From: Vulcanimicrobiota bacterium | GTDB lineage: Bacteria > Vulcanimicrobiota > Vulcanimicrobiia > Vulcanimicrobiales > Vulcanimicrobiaceae | DNA: 10,562 bases | Reading direction: 5' to 3' | Assembly (NCBI GenBank): GCA_019233415.1 | Contig: JAFAMK010000282.1 | Location: forward strand, 1 to 10,562 | Part shown: positions 7,107-10,562 of the stretch, piece after piece | Layout: each line of letters opens with the position of its first letter | Numbering within the stretch: position 1 is the first letter of the stretch | Position numbers and translations under genes: made by a program | The notes under the pieces: model-generated | Seen by the model: only the letters and a program-made list of their open reading frames with translations | The model's database searches: none | Told to the model about the DNA's origin: nothing

Positions 7107-8629
7107 TGCTCCGCTTTCAAGTGGTCGCGCATCGCCGCGCGAAAACGCACCGTGTCGAAAAACCGGTCCAGCGCGGTGCGCACGCGCTCTTCCGCCGGGT
7201 TCTCCGGCCAACCCTCCAGCAGCCCGGGCGCGCCCGGCGCGACGCGCAGGCCGGCGAGACGCAGCAGCTCGCCACGCACCTGCCACGCCTCCCAGCCGCC
7301 GGCCTGAACGACCTGCGCGCGCAAATACCGCGCGACCGCCGACGAGAACGGGACGTTCCATGGGCCGGCGATCGCGAGCGCGACCTCACCGGCGCGCGGC
7401 GCGTTCGCGTCGAGCGCACGTGCCGCCGCGGCGAGATAGGCCGGTGACGCCGGCGCGCCGCCGGCCGCGAGCGCGCGCAGACGCCACATCGGCTCGAGCG
7501 AGACGTCGTCGATCCACGCGCAGCGCCACGCGTCGTCGGCGTAACTCGCGGTCGCTTGCGCGAGGCCGCGCAGCAGCGCCTGCGCGTGCTCGTTGCGCGC
7601 GGCCAGCGCGAGCACGTCGCGCGGCTCGAGCTTCATTCCCAACCAGTGCCTCGGCGGGACGCGGGCGACGATCTGTTCGAGCCACCAGGCGCGCTCACCG
7701 ACGCCGCTGCGCGGCTTCTCCTCGATCCCGTCGCGCCGCATCGCCGGCGTGCACGCCGGCGGCAGCTCGACCTCGAGCGACGCCGCACCGATGACGCGGC
7801 GCTTCACGCGAACGAACGCCGTGGCGAGCTCGGATGCGCGCGTCGCAAGACGCGAGTCCGGCAGACGCGCGAGCAATGCCGCTGCAGCCTCGCGCACCTC
7901 CTTGCGCCGCTCGTCCAGCGCCGCTTCGAGGAACGGTTCGTCCGCGCTCGACAAACCGGTGCCCAGCACCTCGACGAACGGCGCGCGGTCGGCCGGCGCG
8001 ATCGACTCCCACTCGGCGACGAGCAGTTCCCGCGCCGCACCGGAATCGTCTGCACGGAGTGCCGTCAGCGCGAGCACGCGCGCAGGCCGATCACCCTCGT
8101 TCCACGCACGGCGCGGATCGTCGCCGCCAGCCGCGTACGACCAGGCCGGCTGTTGCGCGCCGAGCCACGCGCCGCGCACCCCCGCGACCGCCGCGACCGC
8201 GGGACGCAGTTCGCGCCGTGCACCGCCCGCGGCGAGCAGCGCGGGCAGCAGTTCCTCGGGGGCGCGCACACGTGCCTGCGCGGCGAGTGACAGCCACTCC
8301 GGAAGCAGCGCCGCGTCCGCACCGGCCGCCGAGAGCTGGGCGAGATCGTTCGCCGCCTCGGGCGTACAGCGCGGCGCGGCGTCGTCGAGTGCGGCGTCGA
8401 TGCGCACGGTGAGCGCGAGCGGAATCGTTCCGGCACGCCGCGCGAGGCCGAGCACCGCGGCGCGGCGCAGCAGGTCTGTCTCCGGCGACTCGTCCGGCGG
8501 GGGCGCGAGCAGTGCGTCGATTTCGACGTCGCCGGATGGTGCGGATGCCGGATGCTCGCGCTGCGTGCCGACGACCGCGGCGGCTAGCAGCGCGCTCCAC
8601 GGCGTCGGGCCGTGCGCCGTTGCCGTCAT
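7103..8629 (-). CDS. DUF5691 family protein, HEAT-like helical repeats
   Basis: The 508-residue protein is Ala/Leu/Arg-rich with no signal peptide or membrane segment. It starts with WSALLAAAVVGTQR (11-24), a family-like N-terminus. The middle contains helical, HEAT-like segments, notably FLEAALDERRKEVREAAAAL (233-252), followed by LARLPDSRLATR (253-264). A conserved-looking block KPRSGVGERAWWLEQI (305-320) with PRHWLGM (326-332) matches my recollection of DUF5691. HEAT-type solenoids are usually scaffolds, so a role in assembling the ATPase complex is reasonable but inferred. The start at ATG 8629 overlaps the SWIM gene stop as ATGA. There is little Shine-Dalgarno signal, so termination-reinitiation coupling is likely. 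DUF5691 is often found next to SWIM, MoxR, DUF5682 and VWA genes in high-GC bacteria (from memory, not checked). No enzymatic motif seen. Confidence 0.85.
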   Translation of the reverse strand: MTATAHGPTPWSALLAAAVVGTQREHPASAPSGDVEIDALLAPPPDESPETDLLRRAAVLGLARRAGTIPLALTVRIDAALDDAAPRCTPEAANDLAQLSAAGADAALLPEWLSLAAQARVRAPEELLPALLAAGGARRELRPAVAAVAGVRGAWLGAQQPAWSYAAGGDDPRRAWNEGDRPARVLALTALRADDSGAARELLVAEWESIAPADRAPFVEVLGTGLSSADEPFLEAALDERRKEVREAAAALLARLPDSRLATRASELATAFVRVKRRVIGAASLEVELPPACTPAMRRDGIEEKPRSGVGERAWWLEQIVARVPPRHWLGMKLEPRDVLALAARNEHAQALLRGLAQATASYADDAWRCAWIDDVSLEPMWRLRALAAGGAPASPAYLAAAARALDANAPRAGEVALAIAGPWNVPFSSAVARYLRAQVVQAGGWEAWQVRGELLRLAGLRVAPGAPGLLEGWPENPAEERVRTALDRFFDTVRFRAAMRDHLKAEQ

Positions 8630-9948
8630 ACGAGTGCCGTGTACCGCGCGCCCGACCACAGGCCGAGCGGGAGCAGCGCGCGGCCGTCCCATTCGCCCGC
8701 CACCGTGACCGGATGGCCGCCGGCGCACGCGTGCAGCACGAACGGTTCGCGCAGCGTTCGCGCGAGCGGCAGCGCGCGGTCGCGCGCGTCGCGCACGTAC
8801 CACCGTCCGTCGGCGGTGTGCAGCGGCGTCACGTCACGCAGCACGAACGGAAACCGCTCCAGCCACGGATCGCCGCCGACGGCGCGCGCGTACGCCCCGA
8901 GCGCCTCGTCGAGCGGCGCCGCGTCGGGCGGCGCGCTCGCCGCTTCGAACGCGCCGCGCTCGGCGAACACCGCGCGCAGCGGCGCCGCGGACTCGACGAA
9001 GACGAGCCGCGCGTCGAGCCGCGCGCCGGCGACGAGCGGGTCGGGGACCGGCGCACCACTTGGCGCGAACTGCAGGAGCAGTGCGTCGCGACGCGTGCGC
9101 TCGCCGCGCAGCCACGTCCGCCGCACCGTGAGGCGCTCTTCTTCTTCGCTTCGTGTCCCGACGACGAGCCAGCGGTCGTCGACGACGTCGAACGCGCGCG
9201 CGACGATCTCGTCCTGCGTCTGCGTCCATCCGACGTGGCGGCGCACGTCCGCTCGCAGCGCCTCCGGCAGCGCGTCGAGGCGCCCGTACGCCGTGCACAG
9301 CAGCGCGATCTCACCGAGACTGTCGAGCAGGCGCGACTCCCATCCCGCGCCGGACGCGACGGTCGACGCCAGCGCGCGCACACGCCGCGCCACGCCGGCG
9401 CACTGCGCGTCGACGAGCCGCGCCGCGCGCTCTTCCCAATAGCGCGACGGCTGCGTCTGCGCGTGGGCGAGCCCGAGACGAACCACGTCGCGAAGCCACA
9501 GCGCACACTCGTCGATCCCCGCCGCAACACGCGCCTCGCGCGCCTTCGCACGCTTCGCTGCGGCGGCTTCGCTTGCGGCCGGATCGGCGGGCGCGCGCGG
9601 TATCGCGGCGGTCTCGGCGGCGCGCTGCGCCTTCGCGTCGCGTTCGGCAAGCCACGCGCTCGCCCACTCGGGAGCGACCGCTTGCGCCACGCCGCCCGCG
9701 GCATGAAGCAGCAGCACCCCCAGCACGTGCTTGCACGGAAACTTGCGGCTCGGGCACGAGCACTTGTATGCAACGGTCGTGAGCTCGACGCGCGTCTGGT
9801 ACGGCGTCGCACCGCTGCCTTTGCATTCACCCCACAGCAGCGCGCCGTCGATGCCCGCGGCGACCCATGCGCGCGGCGCGGCGAGTCCCTGCGCGGCTTT
9901 CGCCGATGCGGCGTCGGGTGCGAGGGACAAGACCTGGTCGGCGGTCAT
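8626..9948 (-). CDS. SWIM zinc-finger family protein, YehQ-like
   Basis: The 440-residue protein has the SWIM zinc ligand set CxC-x6-CxH: C63, C65, C72 and H74 in KCSCPSRKFPCKH. It is preceded by WGECKGSG (39-46) and a beta-hairpin, the usual SWIM surroundings. SWIM fingers bind nucleic acid or proteins in diverse contexts. Residues about 95-145 form a charged Ala-rich, probably helical linker. After that come a conserved-looking GIDECALWLRDVVRLGLA (144-161) and, towards the end, WYVRDARDRALPL (383-395). The C-terminal half looks partly beta-rich (DALLLQF, ARLVFVES). There is no signal peptide. It is the first gene of the five-gene operon; its TGA overlaps the DUF5691 ATG. The start is ATG at 9948, with only a weak TAGG directly before it. 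The E. coli counterpart sits last in its cluster as I recall, so gene order differs. Confidence 0.88.
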   Translation of the reverse strand: MTADQVLSLAPDAASAKAAQGLAAPRAWVAAGIDGALLWGECKGSGATPYQTRVELTTVAYKCSCPSRKFPCKHVLGVLLLHAAGGVAQAVAPEWASAWLAERDAKAQRAAETAAIPRAPADPAASEAAAAKRAKAREARVAAGIDECALWLRDVVRLGLAHAQTQPSRYWEERAARLVDAQCAGVARRVRALASTVASGAGWESRLLDSLGEIALLCTAYGRLDALPEALRADVRRHVGWTQTQDEIVARAFDVVDDRWLVVGTRSEEEERLTVRRTWLRGERTRRDALLLQFAPSGAPVPDPLVAGARLDARLVFVESAAPLRAVFAERGAFEAASAPPDAAPLDEALGAYARAVGGDPWLERFPFVLRDVTPLHTADGRWYVRDARDRALPLARTLREPFVLHACAGGHPVTVAGEWDGRALLPLGLWSGARYTALV

Positions 9949-10006
9949 CCTACTGTCGTTGGGGGAAAGCGAACGAGCGACCGCATTTCGAGAGGCCCTG
10001 CTTCTC

Positions 10007-10039
10007 GCGGCGGTGCGTATCGCCTGTCCGCACCGCCGC
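10007..10039. repeat. Perfect 11-bp inverted repeat in the divergent intergenic region
   Basis: GCGGCGGTGCG (10007-10017) and its exact reverse complement CGCACCGCCGC (10029-10039) flank an 11-nt spacer. The centres of the arms are 22 bp apart, two helical turns. It lies between the starts of the SWIM-led operon and the secreted propeller gene, within the only non-coding gap (9949-10088) of notable size. No T-run follows on either strand, so it is not an intrinsic terminator. It could be an operator for a dimeric regulator or an RNA hairpin in a leader. The repeat is seen directly; its role is inferred. Confidence 0.6.
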
Positions 10040-10060
10040 CGCGCCGAGTTAATCCCGCGT

Positions 10061-10066
10061 TATGGT
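10061..10066 (+). promoter_or_regulatory. Weak candidate -10 box for the propeller gene
   Basis: TATGGT at 10061-10066 fits a degenerate -10 box in a GC-rich gap and is 22 nt before the ATG at 10089. No acceptable -35 was seen. A second TANNNT sequence, TAGCCT (10075-10080), lies 8 nt before the ATG and could instead support a leaderless start. Confidence 0.25.
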
Positions 10067-10088
10067 CCGGGCAGTAGCCTGCGGGACG

Positions 10089-10562
10089 ATGAACGCTGCG
10101 CGATTCTCTCGTTTGATGACGTGCGCCCTTGGCGCGGTGCTGATTGCCGCGCCGGCGCATGGTGCGACGGTAATCCCTGACGGGCGATCGGTGAGCCCGG
10201 TCGGGTTCACGATCCCGGTCGAAGGGTTTGCCTCGTCGGAGGCGCTCTCGCCGGACGGCCGGTGGCTGGCCGTCCTGGCGCAGGACGGCAATGCGGTCGA
10301 CGTCTTGTCGATGACCTCGCGGCCTGGGCTGGCCGAGCGGCTCTCGGTGCAGACGGCGACCGGGATGAGCTGGACGACCGACGGGCTCTTCGTGACGCGC
10401 GGCTACTCGGGGACGATCGCGCGCTACGCGTACGATTCGTCCGCCTCGAAGCGCACGCCGGCGTTCGCGAAGCAGATCGATATCCAAGTCGGCGTGAGCG
10501 GGCTGCTCAACGGGATCGCCGTCGATCCTGCGACGCATCGCCTTGCCGTCGCGCGCACGGCG
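10089..10562 (+). CDS. Secreted beta-propeller protein, YncE-like, N-terminal part (3' end outside window)
   Basis: An open frame of 158 codons runs from ATG 10089 off the right edge. It begins with a Sec-type signal peptide: R5 and R8, a hydrophobic core ALGAVLIAA (13-21) and Ala-type cleavage sites around 23-26, so the product is exported. After this come repeat-like strands typical of YVTN/YncE beta-propeller blades: LSPDGRWLAVL (53-63), MSWTTDGLFVTRG (93-105) and GIAVDPATHRLAVART (142-157). Such N-terminal propellers occur alone or fused to an alkaline-phosphatase-type phosphoesterase; which applies cannot be seen here. It is transcribed divergently from the SWIM-led operon. A GGGA lies close to the ATG as a weak ribosome binding site. 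A second ATG at 10116 lies inside the signal peptide and is less likely. The complementary strand carries an Arg-rich open frame that I treat as a shadow. Confidence 0.8.
   Translation, partial: MNAARFSRLMTCALGAVLIAAPAHGATVIPDGRSVSPVGFTIPVEGFASSEALSPDGRWLAVLAQDGNAVDVLSMTSRPGLAERLSVQTATGMSWTTDGLFVTRGYSGTIARYAYDSSASKRTPAFAKQIDIQVGVSGLLNGIAVDPATHRLAVARTA

Noticed and set aside
7107..7361. Upstream extension of the ATPase frame by 85 codons
   Set aside because: The extra sequence is Arg/Gly/Ala-rich shadow of DUF5691 codons. The ATG at 7106 overlaps the DUF5691 stop exactly and begins the conserved protein.
8630..8803. Upstream extension of the DUF5691 frame by 58 codons
   Set aside because: It overlaps the SWIM gene and encodes Arg-rich sequence. 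The ATG at 8629 gives the standard 4-nt overlap and a family-like N-terminus.
10007..10039. Inverted repeat as an intrinsic terminator
   Set aside because: No T-run follows the stem on either strand, and it lies between divergent starts where no transcript should end.
8512..10077. 521-codon open frame on the plus strand opposite the SWIM gene
   Set aside because: No domain signal and Arg-rich; the minus strand carries a perfect SWIM ligand set.
9945..10538. 197-codon minus-strand frame whose TGA overlaps the SWIM ATG, which might look like a sixth operon gene
   Set aside because: It is Arg-rich with no motif and lies opposite a plus-strand frame with a clear signal peptide and beta-propeller blade motifs. 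Any frame ending at ATGA here overlaps by chance because the SWIM gene begins ATGACC.
1..10562. Mobile element, prophage, CRISPR array or tRNA genes
   Set aside because: No transposase, integrase, regular spaced repeats or cloverleaf-like sequence was seen, and base composition looks uniform.

Overview
High-GC bacterial DNA (roughly 70% by eye) with tightly packed genes, many antisense shadow frames, and no tRNA, rRNA, CRISPR array, insertion sequence or phage gene that I can see. The taxon cannot be fixed from the sequence. Base composition, a bacterial malonyl-CoA decarboxylase and exported beta-rich proteins would suit a high-GC soil lineage (actinobacterial, chloroflexi-like or Eremiobacterota-like), but this is only a guess.

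Layout. (1) At the left edge, on the plus strand, is the C-terminal part of an unrecognised, probably exported beta-rich protein. It ends 2 nt from the stop of a convergent gene. (2) That convergent minus-strand gene is a malonyl-CoA decarboxylase with both expected catalytic residues. (3) Positions 9948 down to 2669 hold a five-gene minus-strand operon. In transcription order it encodes a SWIM zinc-finger protein, a DUF5691 HEAT-like protein, a MoxR-type AAA+ ATPase, a DUF5682 protein and a von Willebrand A (VWA) protein. (4) A 140-bp divergent intergenic region follows, carrying a perfect 11-bp inverted repeat. (5) At the right edge, on the plus strand, is the N-terminal part of a secreted YncE-like beta-propeller protein.

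The operon is the core of the window. It resembles the E. coli yehL-yehM-yehP-yehQ cluster (AAA+, DUF5682, VWA, SWIM) with DUF5691 added. I know of no established molecular function for this system. All four internal junctions appear to be 4-nt stop/start overlaps (ATGA, ATGA, CTGA, GTGA), which points to translational coupling and fixed stoichiometry. The CTGA junction implies that the DUF5682 protein starts at a CTG, supported by a GGGAGG ribosome binding site at 7-nt spacing.

By analogy with other MoxR-VWA pairs, the ATPase and the metal-binding VWA protein probably form a remodelling or insertion machine. The DUF5682 protein has an N-terminal region that looks like the TIKI/TraB/ChaN/EreA fold and may be its enzyme or client. 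DUF5691 may act as scaffold, and SWIM may bind nucleic acid or protein. The working of this complex is inference.
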